A DNA stretch of 51,180 nt from Butyrivibrio proteoclasticus. GTDB lineage: Bacteria > Bacillota > Clostridia > Lachnospirales > Lachnospiraceae. Below, piece after piece: positions 41,738 to 51,180 of the stretch (its first letter is position 1; each line of letters opens with the position of its first letter). Below the pieces are notes generated by a model, which did not search any database, was not told the origin of the DNA, and saw only the letters and a list, made by a program, of their open reading frames with translations. The DNA is taken from assembly GCF_900115735.1 (NCBI RefSeq), contig NZ_FOXO01000026.1:1-51180 (forward strand). The letters run 5' to 3'. A program made the translations under genes and the position numbers.

Positions 41738-42970
41738 ATGAGTTTAAAGAACAGACTTAACAAAAACAACTTCAAACGAGGAATCGTCTTTGCAAGCAGA
41801 GTGGGAGACTTCGTGGAGAACTCCATTGGAAAGGTAATGGAAGACCGCAACAAACTGGCGGATGAGCTTCCGGAGGATCCCAAGGATATGACCTGGTACA
41901 GGGTTTCACTTGACAGGGGGCTTTCGGGAGATGGTTCTGAGTACTATATCTATGTTAAAAAAGCTGATCCGGATAAGCTGTGCGTCTTTTTATCTGGAGG
42001 CGGGGTAGCATGGAATGAGTACACTGCAGCAAGACCTGTTACAGGCGGCAAAGTTGCGGCGGGGCTTCCGAATTATTATTGGAACAACTTAAGGCCTTTT
42101 ACCCAGATTATGAACATTAACGTAGGAATTACTGATATTGTTTCTGATAAAAATCCTTTTAAAGACTGGAGCTTTGTGGTAATAACTTATGCTACGGGAG
42201 ATTTCCATATCGGAAACAATGATTATCCATATAAATCAGAGGACGGAAAGGATGAAGTCCTTCATTTTCACGGATATGTTAACTTTCTCGAGAGCATGAA
42301 GGTGGCTAAAAAGCTCTTTCCATCGCCTTCAAAGCTTTTGATCGCCGGAAATTCAGCAGGTGCCTTTGCGGTTCCTGCACTGGCAGGAGAAATCGTTGAT
42401 GATTATTATCCAAACGCCAGGAATATCACAGTATTTTCCGACAGTGGACAGCTCCTTTACAAAAACTGGAGAAAAACAGCTAAGAATATCTGGATGACCA
42501 AGGAAAGCCTTTGGAAGCCGATAGTCAGCGATAACATAACCCTGGACTGGTATAAAGCTCTTTATGCCAAGTACGGGGACAGGTTTAAATTTTTATATTC
42601 AAGTTCTACCAGAGATTATCTCTTAAGTGCTTATTACAACGACATTATCCGCAAGAAGTACGAGACGGATTCTGAAGTGCAGGATGAGTATTATCACCAG
42701 CTTATTCAGATGGTAAAAGAGCTAAAGAGTATAACACCACATTTTGGTATTTTCATAAACGATTGGAAATTACCATTTATTACTATGGGAGGAACGGTTC
42801 ACACCAGTGTGAGAGAGCTTCATTTCACAGCATTTACTCAGAATGGAATATCAATGGCCAACTGGCTTATTGATGCTGTTGAAGGGAAGGTATATGATGT
42901 TGGAATGGATCTTTTACAAGAAGATAAAGAGAAAAATAAAAAGGGGAAAGCAAGGACTAGAAAGAAATGA
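41738..42970 (+). CDS. Pectin acetylesterase-like alpha/beta hydrolase
   Basis: About 410 residues from ATG 41738; an extension upstream in frame crosses the repeat element and lacks similarity, so I reject it. The oxyanion segment LCVFLSGGGVAWNE, YATGDFHIGN and the nucleophile elbow GNSAGAFAVP (Ser near residue 205) match the pectinacetylesterase/NOTUM family; a late His in GTVHTS is the likely catalytic His. These enzymes remove acetyl or acyl groups from glycans or proteins. No signal peptide: the N-terminus is basic. Its stop overlaps the fucosidase start by 4 bases (ATGA). The ribosome binding site is weak. Confidence 0.78.
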   Translation: MSLKNRLNKNNFKRGIVFASRVGDFVENSIGKVMEDRNKLADELPEDPKDMTWYRVSLDRGLSGDGSEYYIYVKKADPDKLCVFLSGGGVAWNEYTAARPVTGGKVAAGLPNYYWNNLRPFTQIMNINVGITDIVSDKNPFKDWSFVVITYATGDFHIGNNDYPYKSEDGKDEVLHFHGYVNFLESMKVAKKLFPSPSKLLIAGNSAGAFAVPALAGEIVDDYYPNARNITVFSDSGQLLYKNWRKTAKNIWMTKESLWKPIVSDNITLDWYKALYAKYGDRFKFLYSSSTRDYLLSAYYNDIIRKKYETDSEVQDEYYHQLIQMVKELKSITPHFGIFINDWKLPFITMGGTVHTSVRELHFTAFTQNGISMANWLIDAVEGKVYDVGMDLLQEDKEKNKKGKARTRKK

Positions 42971-44394
42971 CTTACACAGCAGATTGGGATTCACTATCAA
43001 ATTACAGAGTACCACAGTGGTACTCAGATGCAAGGTTTGGAATATTCATTCATTTTGGAATATATTCAGTTCCTGCATATGCCAATGAATGGTACTCAAG
43101 AAATATGTATATTCAGGGTACAAGGGAGTTTGAACATCACGTTAAGACCTACGGCCCTCACAAGGATTTTGGATATAAAGATTTTATTCCAATGTTCAAG
43201 GCTGAGAAATTTAATGCTGATGAATGGGCAGATCTTTTCAAAAAGGCGGGAGCAAAATATGTGGTTCCTGTAGCAGAGCACCACGATGGATTTCAGATGT
43301 ACAAGAGCAAAATATCAAAGTGGAATGCCTTTGAGATGGGACCAAAGATTGATTATCTTGGAGAACTTAAAAAGAGCGTTGAGCAAAAAGGAATGAGATT
43401 TGGTGCTTCTTCACACAGAATCGAGCACTGGTTCTTTATGAGTCACGGTAGAGAATTTGAGAGTGATATTAATGACTCTATTACAAAGGACAGCCTCTAC
43501 TGGCCTGCAATGAAAGAGCCTGAAGATCATTATGACCTCTATGCTGAGCCAACTCCGACCAAAGAATTTATGGAGGATTGGCTTTTAAGGACAAAAGAGA
43601 TCATTGATAACTATCATCCTGAAGTCCTTTATTTTGACTGGTGGATCCAGGAGGCTTGTTTAAAGCCATACCTTAGAGAGATGGCAGCTTACTACTACAA
43701 CGAAATGGAGAAGATCGGAAAGGTTGGTGTCATCAATTACAAGCATGATGCATTCCCATTCGGAGTAGCAGTTCCTGATGTTGAAAGAGGACAGATGGCA
43801 TTGGCACAGCCATTCATCTGGCAGACTGACACGGCAATAGGAAGACGCTCATGGTGCTATACTATCGACAATGAGTACAAAGATTCTGAGGAAATAGTAT
43901 GCAATCTTATTGATGCTGTTGCCAAGAACGGAAACATGCTCTTAAATGTAGGACCAAAACCTGACGGAACAATTTCTGATGAGGATAAAAAGACATTACT
44001 TGGAATAGGTAAGTGGCTCTCAGAAAACAGCGAAGCTATCTATAATTCAAAGCCATACAGAGTAGCAGAAGAAGGGCCAACCAAGATGGCCGGCGGACAG
44101 TTTACCGATAAGCAGAAGATTAACTACACTCCTGAAGATATCAGATTCACAGTGGCACATGGTAATATCTATGTACATGTCCTTAAATGTGCTGATAACG
44201 GTGAATATGTCGTAAAGAGCCTTGGTACACAAAAAGATGCCGCCAGTTCTACCGGTTTTTCAGGTATAATCAGAGGCATCAAAGTGCTGGCAAACGATAG
44301 CCCTGTAACTTTTGAAAGAAAAGAAGATGGTCTTCACTTAAAAACAGATTACAAGAGCGAAATGCCAGTCGTATTTAAGATTGAAATGTTATAA
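42967..44394 (+). CDS. GH29 alpha-L-fucosidase
   Basis: A 475-residue glycoside hydrolase that removes alpha-linked L-fucose. The N-terminal barrel begins with WYSDARFGIFIHFGIYSVPA, then EWYSRNM, AEHHDGFQMY and the nucleophile Asp in LYFDWWIQE near residue 224; NVGPKPDGTI closes the barrel, and a C-terminal beta domain follows. No signal peptide, so it acts on imported oligosaccharides. It overlaps the esterase gene by 4 bases and ends the cluster. A product released by the esterase and beta-helix enzymes may be its substrate, which is inference. Confidence 0.92.
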   Translation: MTYTADWDSLSNYRVPQWYSDARFGIFIHFGIYSVPAYANEWYSRNMYIQGTREFEHHVKTYGPHKDFGYKDFIPMFKAEKFNADEWADLFKKAGAKYVVPVAEHHDGFQMYKSKISKWNAFEMGPKIDYLGELKKSVEQKGMRFGASSHRIEHWFFMSHGREFESDINDSITKDSLYWPAMKEPEDHYDLYAEPTPTKEFMEDWLLRTKEIIDNYHPEVLYFDWWIQEACLKPYLREMAAYYYNEMEKIGKVGVINYKHDAFPFGVAVPDVERGQMALAQPFIWQTDTAIGRRSWCYTIDNEYKDSEEIVCNLIDAVAKNGNMLLNVGPKPDGTISDEDKKTLLGIGKWLSENSEAIYNSKPYRVAEEGPTKMAGGQFTDKQKINYTPEDIRFTVAHGNIYVHVLKCADNGEYVVKSLGTQKDAASSTGFSGIIRGIKVLANDSPVTFERKEDGLHLKTDYKSEMPVVFKIEML

Positions 44395-44404
44395 CGTATG
44401 ATCC

Positions 44405-44446
44405 GGATAGAAGCTTGCTTCAATCAACAAAGCAGGCTTCTATCTG
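44405..44446. terminator. Hairpin shared by convergent genes
   Basis: GATAGAAGCttGCTT and AAGCaGGCTTCTATC form a long stem between the fucosidase and the small minus-strand ORF, overlapping that ORF's last codons. No clear T-tract follows on the plus strand. Confidence 0.5.
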
Positions 44447-44590
44447 AGCTTCATATTCATCACGAAGATCCTCAGGAATATCATACTCATCCAATGCTTC
44501 GGCAACTGACCAGTGCTCGTTGGCCATTGAACGAAGAATGCTACGTACTATTAACAGGTCTGAAGCCTCCAAAGTAGCAACACTATTCAT
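44420..44590 (-). CDS. 56-residue acidic protein, unknown function
   Basis: Too short for common ORF cut-offs. The ATG at 44590 is preceded by a strong GAGGAGG. The product begins MNSVATLEASDLLIVRSIL and has SVAEALDEYDIPEDLRDEY in the middle; it is acidic, helical and soluble, without Cys pairs apart from one near the end. A possible promoter (TTGTAT, 16-bp spacer, TACAAT) lies upstream. Codon phase is sensible and no competing ORF occupies the site. Function unknown. Confidence 0.6.
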   Translation of the reverse strand: MNSVATLEASDLLIVRSILRSMANEHWSVAEALDEYDIPEDLRDEYEAQIEACFVD

Positions 44591-44734
44591 AATCACATCC
44601 TCCTCAAAAATAACGAAAATTCATACATTTTCTAACTACAATATATTGTAGTATAAAAAAATATAGATACAAGTATTGACATTCATGTGAGAGTAACTTT
44701 TGTACAATGTGCACATAAAATGAGGGGTAATTTC

Positions 44735-45913
44735 ATGCAATTGCTTGTAATTACAATTTTATTATCTGTACTTGGTCTTTTAACATCTTTGGTTTTAGTC
44801 GGAATATTTCCTTCAATTATTTCTTTTTGTCTGAGTGTTTATTGTTATTTTCAGGAAAAATCAATAAATACAGTCAGAGCACTTTGCGTGTCTTTTGCAG
44901 GAATCTTGCTCCCTATTATCATGTATATTAATTGTTATGGTTTTTCGTTACCTTTTGACAAAGGAACAGGTATGCCTTTTTGGAAACAGATAATATACGA
45001 GAATTATTCCAATCTGGGATTTGATATGTCTTTTTTGCAAGGAGAAAAAGATGAGGCTGTTGATGCTGAATATGTAGAGACTGTAAAAAATGAAAAAGAG
45101 GATCCGGTGGAGGAAAACGAAAATCTGTATTATTCCGGTGATGAAGCAGTGACGGATAGTTCAGAGGATGTTGCTGAGACTGTTGAAAGCACTGTTGAGG
45201 CCAGTGATGACAAAAAGAATTCTATTGATTATATGGACTATCCGGAGAGTATATTTGAGAAGTTTGAAGATATAGAAAAGGATTTTGATATAAAGCCGGA
45301 GAGCGGATATGTTGGAGCTTCTGATGACGATATGCCTTCTTATGGTGGACTTCCTGTTGGAACTGAAATTGTCGCTCAGTATTTCAGAGAGGATGATCAT
45401 AACTGCAATCCTGTTATTGTGCTCCAGAATAAAACAGGAGAAATTTATAGATATGAGTGCATGTTTACTGCAAGGGACGGCGATGGAAATGAACTTGCAG
45501 TTTCTGAGAGAACATCTGAAGTTGTTCCAAATGGTGCGAAGTTTGTTATCGAGGGAAGATTTGATAAAAACCTCCTGAACGGACAGATTCCGGCAATGTA
45601 TGAATTTACCATGACCAAAAGAACTCCCTATGAAAAGGATATGTCTGATCAGGTGCTTGTTTATACAAAGGTTGACGGGAATTCAGTTGTTTTGGCTGCG
45701 GATAACACTTCGGATATAAAGGTTAAAGTCGATGCCTATGTTCTGTTTTTTTACGGAGATGAACTCGTGGATTGCATTTGGCTAATCCCAAATAATATTG
45801 ATGATGTGTGTATAAATCCGGGAAGCCTGGCAACTATAAAAGGGGATGCATATTACAAATTTGACCGTATAGAGACATATTACACAGCTTATGAAGCCAT
45901 AGAAGTAGATTAG
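44735..45913 (+). CDS. Membrane-anchored protein with acidic linker, unknown function
   Basis: About 392 residues from ATG 44735 with GAGGGGT upstream; an earlier in-frame start lacks a ribosome binding site. Two or three N-terminal membrane helices (LLVITILLSVLGLLTSLVLVG, IISFCLSVYCYF, ALCVSFAGILLPIIMYI) are followed by an acidic low-complexity linker (about 115-200, rich in Glu, Asp, Ser) and a beta-rich C-terminal domain (about 220-385) resembling the Ig/FxLYD-like folds of Firmicute surface proteins. I do not recognise a family. Single gene closed by a terminator. Confidence 0.65.
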   Translation: MQLLVITILLSVLGLLTSLVLVGIFPSIISFCLSVYCYFQEKSINTVRALCVSFAGILLPIIMYINCYGFSLPFDKGTGMPFWKQIIYENYSNLGFDMSFLQGEKDEAVDAEYVETVKNEKEDPVEENENLYYSGDEAVTDSSEDVAETVESTVEASDDKKNSIDYMDYPESIFEKFEDIEKDFDIKPESGYVGASDDDMPSYGGLPVGTEIVAQYFREDDHNCNPVIVLQNKTGEIYRYECMFTARDGDGNELAVSERTSEVVPNGAKFVIEGRFDKNLLNGQIPAMYEFTMTKRTPYEKDMSDQVLVYTKVDGNSVVLAADNTSDIKVKVDAYVLFFYGDELVDCIWLIPNNIDDVCINPGSLATIKGDAYYKFDRIETYYTAYEAIEVD

Positions 45914-45930
45914 TAGCACAAGAAAACTAA

Positions 45931-45974
45931 AAAAGATATATTGGTTTCCAACAAAAACCAGTATATCTTTTTGT
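45931..45974 (+). terminator. Terminator ahead of glycerol operon
   Basis: AAAGATATAtTGGTTT pairs with AAACCAgTATATCTTT, followed by TTG and TT; stems about 16 bp with one mismatch. Confidence 0.75.
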
Positions 45975-46087
45975 TAAAATGCTACAAAAATAAGGCTGAA
46001 ATATTGTGAATGTATTGCAAATAGCACAATATAGACTTATCATAATAGCATGATTTAAGATTTTTTGGGGAAGGGTAGGAGTAATAA

Positions 46088-47587
<1,500 letters not shown>

Positions 47588-47604
47588 TTTAGGAGATGGT
47601 AAAT

Positions 47605-49053
47605 ATGTACGATTGTCTAATAATAGGCGCAGGGGTTTCAGGAAGCGCCATTGCCAGAGAAGTATCAAAATACAAGGCCAGCGTATGTGTACTTGAAAAA
47701 TGCGAAGATGTCTGCGAAGGCACATCAAAGGCTAATTCTGCCATAGTTCATGCCGGATTTGACGCTGAAGAAGGCTCTCTTATGGCCAAGCTCAACGTTG
47801 AAGGAAATGAGATGATGGATCAGCTTTCAAAGGATCTTGATATTCCATTTAAGAGAAACGGTTCCATGGTTGTGTGCGTTCACAAGGAGGAACTTGATGG
47901 CCTTAAGACTCTCTATGAGAGAGGTGTGAAAAATGGAGTTAAGGGTCTTAAAATCCTTTCAAAAGAAGAAGCTTTAGAGATGGAGCCTAATCTCTCAGAT
48001 AATGTAGAGGGCGCTTTGTTTGCTCCTACAGGCGGAATCATCTGCCCATTTGAGCTTACGATCGCTATGGCTGAAAATGCCAATGTAAACGGAGTTGAGT
48101 TTAGATTCAACACTGAAGTTGAAGATATCAAAAAAGGTGAGGATGGCCTTTGGCATTTAAGAACAAACAATGGTGAATATGTGACCCGTATGGTTATAAA
48201 TGCCGCAGGTGTTCACGCTGATGAGATCCACAACATGGTCAGCAGCGACAAGATGCATATTATTGAGAGACGCGGAGATTACTGCCTTCTTGATAAGCAG
48301 GTTGGAGGATATGTGTCACACACTATTTTCCCGCAGCCTACTAAATATGGTAAGGGAGTACTCGTTACACCTACTGTTCACGGCAACCTCCTTGTTGGCC
48401 CTACAGCAATCGACCTTGAGAACAAAGAGGGCAACAATACAACAGCACAGGGACTTGATGAAGTTGTTTCTAAGGCAAGTGAAAATGTAAAGAATCTTCC
48501 TATGAGGAATGTCATTACTTCTTTTGCAGGACTTCGTGCTCATCTTGAAAGACATGAGTTTGTGATCGAGGAAGTTAAGGATGCACCTGGCTTTATCGAT
48601 GTTGCAGGTATCGAGTCTCCTGGACTTTCAGCTTCTCCTGCTATTGGAAAGATGGTTGGAGAAATGGTAAAAGAAAAGCTCTCTTTAACTGAAAAAGAGA
48701 ACTGGATCGGAACAAGAAAAGGAATCACAAAGACAGAGGGACTTTCTGTTGAAGAGATGAATGAGCTCATCAAAAAGAACCCTGCTTATGGAACAATCAT
48801 ATGCAGATGCGAATCCATAACAGAAGGAGAAATCCTTGAGGCAATCCACAGACCTCTTGGCGCCCGCTCACTTGATGGAGTAAAGCGCAGAACAAGAGCA
48901 GGAATGGGAAGATGCCAGGCAGGCTTCTGCAGCCCAAGAACAATGGAAATAATCAATAGAGAACTGGGACTCCCTTACGAGAAGATAACCAAGAGTGGTG
49001 GCAAATCGTACATTGTCCTTGAGAGAACAAAAGGGGAGGCAAGTTTATCATGA
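47605..49053 (+). CDS. FAD-dependent glycerol-3-phosphate dehydrogenase-type oxidoreductase (GlpA-like)
   Basis: About 482 residues from ATG 47605; the in-frame ATG at 47596 abuts AGGAG and is too close. N-terminal FAD motif GAGVSGSAIAREVSKY, a DAO-type substrate domain, and a C-terminal BFD-like [2Fe-2S] domain with CRCESITEGEI and CQAGFC. This shorter GlpA-like type is common in clostridial glycerol operons and is thought to oxidise glycerol-3-phosphate to dihydroxyacetone phosphate with the next gene product as partner. It follows glpK and overlaps the next gene by 4 bases. Confidence 0.9.
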   Translation: MYDCLIIGAGVSGSAIAREVSKYKASVCVLEKCEDVCEGTSKANSAIVHAGFDAEEGSLMAKLNVEGNEMMDQLSKDLDIPFKRNGSMVVCVHKEELDGLKTLYERGVKNGVKGLKILSKEEALEMEPNLSDNVEGALFAPTGGIICPFELTIAMAENANVNGVEFRFNTEVEDIKKGEDGLWHLRTNNGEYVTRMVINAAGVHADEIHNMVSSDKMHIIERRGDYCLLDKQVGGYVSHTIFPQPTKYGKGVLVTPTVHGNLLVGPTAIDLENKEGNNTTAQGLDEVVSKASENVKNLPMRNVITSFAGLRAHLERHEFVIEEVKDAPGFIDVAGIESPGLSASPAIGKMVGEMVKEKLSLTEKENWIGTRKGITKTEGLSVEEMNELIKKNPAYGTIICRCESITEGEILEAIHRPLGARSLDGVKRRTRAGMGRCQAGFCSPRTMEIINRELGLPYEKITKSGGKSYIVLERTKGEASLS

Positions 49054-50318
49054 AGACAGTAGATATAGTAATTGTAGGCGGCGGTCCTGCAGGACTTGCA
49101 GCCGCAGTAGCAGCAAAAGAGGCAGGAAATGACAGCATCCTTATCCTTGAGAGAGACCATGAACTTGGTGGAATCTTAAATCAGTGCATCCACAATGGTT
49201 TTGGCCTTCATACTTTCAAGGAAGAGCTCACAGGCCCTGAATATGCTTATAGATTTATCAAAAAGGCTTTGGATCTTGGTATTGAGTATAAGCTTAATAC
49301 CATGGTTATGGATATTTCAGCAGATAAGGTTGTAACTGCAATAAATAAAGATGACGGATGCTTCCAGATAGCAGCCAAGGCAGTTATCCTTGCCATGGGA
49401 TGCAGAGAAAGGCCAAGAGGTGCCCTCAATATTCCAGGGTACAGACCGGCAGGTATCTTTTCAGCAGGAACAGCTCAGAGACTTGTAAATATTGAAGGAT
49501 ACATGCCCGGAAGAGAAGTTGTTATTCTTGGATCAGGCGACATCGGACTTATCATGGCTCGCCGTATGACACTTGAAGGTGCAAAGGTAAAGGTTGTAGC
49601 TGAGCTTATGCCTTACTCAGGCGGACTTAAGCGAAACATAGTTCAGTGTCTTGATGACTATGGAATTCCTCTTAAGCTCTCACATACTGTAGTTGACATC
49701 GAGGGAAAAGACCATGTGACAGCCGTAACTATCGCAGAAGTTGGCCCGGATAGAAAGCCAATCAAGGGTACAGAAGAGAGATACACTTGCGATACACTTC
49801 TTTTATCCTGCGGACTTATCCCTGAGAATGAGCTTTCAAGATCAGCAGGCGTAAAGATGAGCCCTGTTACGTCAGGTCCTGTCGTAAATGAGTCACTTGA
49901 GACCAACATCCCGGGCGTATTTGCCTGCGGCAATGTTCTTCACGTTCATGACCTTGTTGACTATGTTTCTGAAGAAGCAAAAAGAGCAGGCCAGAACGCT
50001 GTTAAGTATATAAATGATGGCTGCAAGGATGAAAGCGGCGCAGAGACAATTGAGATCACTGCGACAGAGGGCGCGAGATATACAGTTCCAAGTTCAATCA
50101 ACCCTGAACGTATGGATGATCTTTTGACAGTAAGATTCAGAGTCGGTGATGTTTACAAGAACTCTTTTGTCAGTGTTTACTTTGATGATGAACGCATCAT
50201 GCATAACCAGAAGAGGATCATGGCTCCCGGTGAAATGGAACAGATCATTTTGAGAAAGAGTCAGATTCAGGAACATAGCGGACTTAAGAAGATAACGGTT
50301 AAGATTGAGAACGAATAA
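49050..50318 (+). CDS. FAD/NAD(P)-dependent pyridine nucleotide oxidoreductase of the glycerol operon
   Basis: A 422-residue flavoprotein. FAD motif VGGGPAGLAAAVAAKEAG at the N-terminus, NAD(P) motif GSGDIGLIMARRM near residue 153, and a second FAD motif GVFACGNVLHVHDLVDYV near 290. No Fe-S cysteine cluster is seen. It probably passes electrons between the GlpA-like subunit and a nicotinamide or DUF1667 partner. Its ATG overlaps the previous TGA (ATGA), indicating translational coupling. Confidence 0.88.
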   Translation: MKTVDIVIVGGGPAGLAAAVAAKEAGNDSILILERDHELGGILNQCIHNGFGLHTFKEELTGPEYAYRFIKKALDLGIEYKLNTMVMDISADKVVTAINKDDGCFQIAAKAVILAMGCRERPRGALNIPGYRPAGIFSAGTAQRLVNIEGYMPGREVVILGSGDIGLIMARRMTLEGAKVKVVAELMPYSGGLKRNIVQCLDDYGIPLKLSHTVVDIEGKDHVTAVTIAEVGPDRKPIKGTEERYTCDTLLLSCGLIPENELSRSAGVKMSPVTSGPVVNESLETNIPGVFACGNVLHVHDLVDYVSEEAKRAGQNAVKYINDGCKDESGAETIEITATEGARYTVPSSINPERMDDLLTVRFRVGDVYKNSFVSVYFDDERIMHNQKRIMAPGEMEQIILRKSQIQEHSGLKKITVKIENE

Positions 50319-50366
50319 GATTAAAAAAGCTTATCTAATAAGATCAGGGAAATAGAGGTATTGGAA

Positions 50367-50732
50367 ATGGAAAAAAGAGAACTTACCTGTATAGGATGTC
50401 CTATGGGCTGCCAGCTGACTGTATCTATGGAAAACGGAGAGGTTTTGGAAGTTGCAGGCAATACATGCCCAAAGGGCGATATATATGCAAGAAAAGAAGT
50501 TGTTAATCCCACAAGGATTGTTACAAGTACCATCAGAATAACCGGTGGAGATAAAGAGAGAGTATCAGTAAAAACTGCAAGCGATATTCCAAAGGACAAG
50601 ATCTTTGATGTCATGAAGGATATAGACGCGGCCGTTGTTAGTGCACCTGCGCATATTGGAGATGTACTTATAGAAGATGTTGCAGGAACTGGAGTAAGCG
50701 TGATTGCTACGAGAGAGATAGCAGCAGTTTGA
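50367..50732 (+). CDS. DUF1667 protein of the glycerol operon
   Basis: A 121-residue protein with four conserved cysteines: CIGCPMGC near residues 8-15 and CPKGD near 36, a likely Fe-S or metal site. DUF1667 proteins regularly follow glpK-GlpA-GlpB-like genes in Clostridia and probably act as a small electron-transfer subunit in place of GlpC. ATG 50367 is chosen over TTG 50361 because of AGAGGT spacing. Last gene of the operon, before a strong terminator. Confidence 0.88.
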   Translation: MEKRELTCIGCPMGCQLTVSMENGEVLEVAGNTCPKGDIYARKEVVNPTRIVTSTIRITGGDKERVSVKTASDIPKDKIFDVMKDIDAAVVSAPAHIGDVLIEDVAGTGVSVIATREIAAV

Positions 50733-50751
50733 TATAAGGCTGTAGATTAGG

Positions 50752-50803
50752 GAGAGGATTCTGATGTTTGCAATTAGCATACATCAGAATCCTCTCTTTT
50801 TGT
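50752..50803 (+). terminator. Terminator of the glycerol operon
   Basis: GAGAGGATTCTGATGT/ACATCAGAATCCTCTC, a perfect 16-bp stem with a 13-nt loop, followed by TTTTTGT. Confidence 0.92.
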
Positions 50804-50833
50804 ATATGCGTAAGTGAGGTAGAAGTTAGGGGG

Positions 50834-50853
50834 CAGACATTGCCCAATGTCTG
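50834..50853. repeat. Perfect hairpin in intergenic DNA
   Basis: CAGACATTG/CAATGTCTG separated by CC, with CACTT/AAGTG a few bases on. No neighbouring gene; possibly part of the repeat block ahead of 50915. From 50804 to the window end I see repeats only. Confidence 0.5.
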
Positions 50854-50914
50854 TTGATAAGTCACTTGAAGTGTCCCACTGACTCTATTAGAAAAAGTAT
50901 AGATTACGTCTGCG

Positions 50915-51122
50915 TACGCCACCATTGACTGAACCTGAGGAAAACGCCCTGCAGGCTCTGCCGACGGTGAGGATGATGGGAACAGTAGATATTATCTCAC
51001 CGTCGGATTCAGCATTGTAGCGTTTTCCGCAGAACCCGTCAATGGCAAGCACCTTGCGGTGTGGCTGGGTGTTATTGCCTCGGGCTCTGACTCCGAGAAC
51101 AGTAGGGATGGCTACTTTCAAG
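50915..51122 (-). repeat. 208-bp dispersed structured repeat, copy B
   Basis: Inverse-orientation match to 22641-22848 over exactly 208 bp, with the same nested stems: CATTGACTGAACCTGAGG pairs with the CCGCAGAACCCGTCAATG side, GGAAAACGC with GCGTTTTCC, and CCGACGGTGAG with CTCACCGTCGG. A minus-strand frame of about 89 codons happens to stay open across it, but the matching frame in copy A is broken by stops. Confidence 0.85.
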
Positions 51123-51180
51123 ACTCCATGGACGCAGCTTTCGAATGCTGCATACAAATCGTTAAAGAGTTGCTTTGATA

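Noticed and set aside
50888..51157. 89-codon minus-strand ORF
   Set aside because: It is wholly explained by the 208-bp structured repeat; the same frame in the other copy has stop codons and there is no ribosome binding site.

Overview
The window looks like a chromosomal segment of an anaerobic, low-to-mid GC Firmicute of the Lachnospiraceae, most like Butyrivibrio or Pseudobutyrivibrio. The clues are clostridial-type ribosome binding sites, A/T-rich intergenic DNA, a Re-citrate-synthase-type enzyme beside an isocitrate dehydrogenase, a YesMN-regulated sugar ABC transporter without its own ATPase, a glycerol operon with a DUF1667 gene, and many short structured intergenic repeats. The assignment rests on protein and gene-order resemblance only.

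Layout. 1-350: 3' end of an IS200/IS605-like element. 0.6-4.5 kb: a large FAD/iron-sulfur oxidoreductase and a WYL regulator. 4.5-7.0 kb (minus): tyrA-aroA, aromatic amino acid synthesis. 7.1-9.5 kb: a 145-bp MITE-like element with target duplication, then an EF-G-like GTPase. 9.6-16.0 kb: a YesN/YesM two-component system divergent from a sugar-binding lipoprotein and two permeases. 16.1-18.0 kb: a membrane EAL phosphodiesterase. 18.1-21.5 kb: Re-citrate-synthase-like enzyme, GntR regulator and NADP isocitrate dehydrogenase, probably one operon making 2-oxoglutarate, with a palindromic operator on its promoter.

21.5-23.0 kb is the most unusual part: a 1.5-kb gene-free stretch. It holds a candidate small RNA, a six-unit array of 38-bp palindromes spaced 63/74/74/74/84 bp (close to 6, 7, 7, 7 and 8 DNA turns), a second array of four 35-bp units spaced 63 bp in two opposed pairs, and two inverted copies of a 208-bp structured repeat bracketing the arrays. 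A further full copy of that repeat lies at 50.9-51.1 kb.

23.0-29 kb: a small unknown protein, a dicarboxylate/amino-acid symporter, an ABC-F ATPase, a CPBP membrane protease homologue and a purine permease. 29-33 kb: hflK-hflC, a structured repeat, and transcription terminator Rho. 33-36.4 kb: a PilZ protein, YggS, a small unknown protein and a membrane diguanylate cyclase; with the EAL protein these provide synthesis, sensing and breakdown of cyclic di-GMP. 36.4-36.9 kb: two repeat elements and an overlooked 30-aa membrane miniprotein. 37-44.4 kb: a five-gene carbohydrate cluster (beta-helix protein, HxxxDG acyltransferase, zinc-ribbon membrane protein, pectin-acetylesterase-like hydrolase, GH29 fucosidase), none of the three enzymes acting on glycans having a visible signal peptide. 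44.4-46 kb: an overlooked 56-aa ORF and a membrane protein with an acidic linker. 46-50.7 kb: glycerol operon (glpK, two FAD oxidoreductases, DUF1667). The window ends in repeat DNA.
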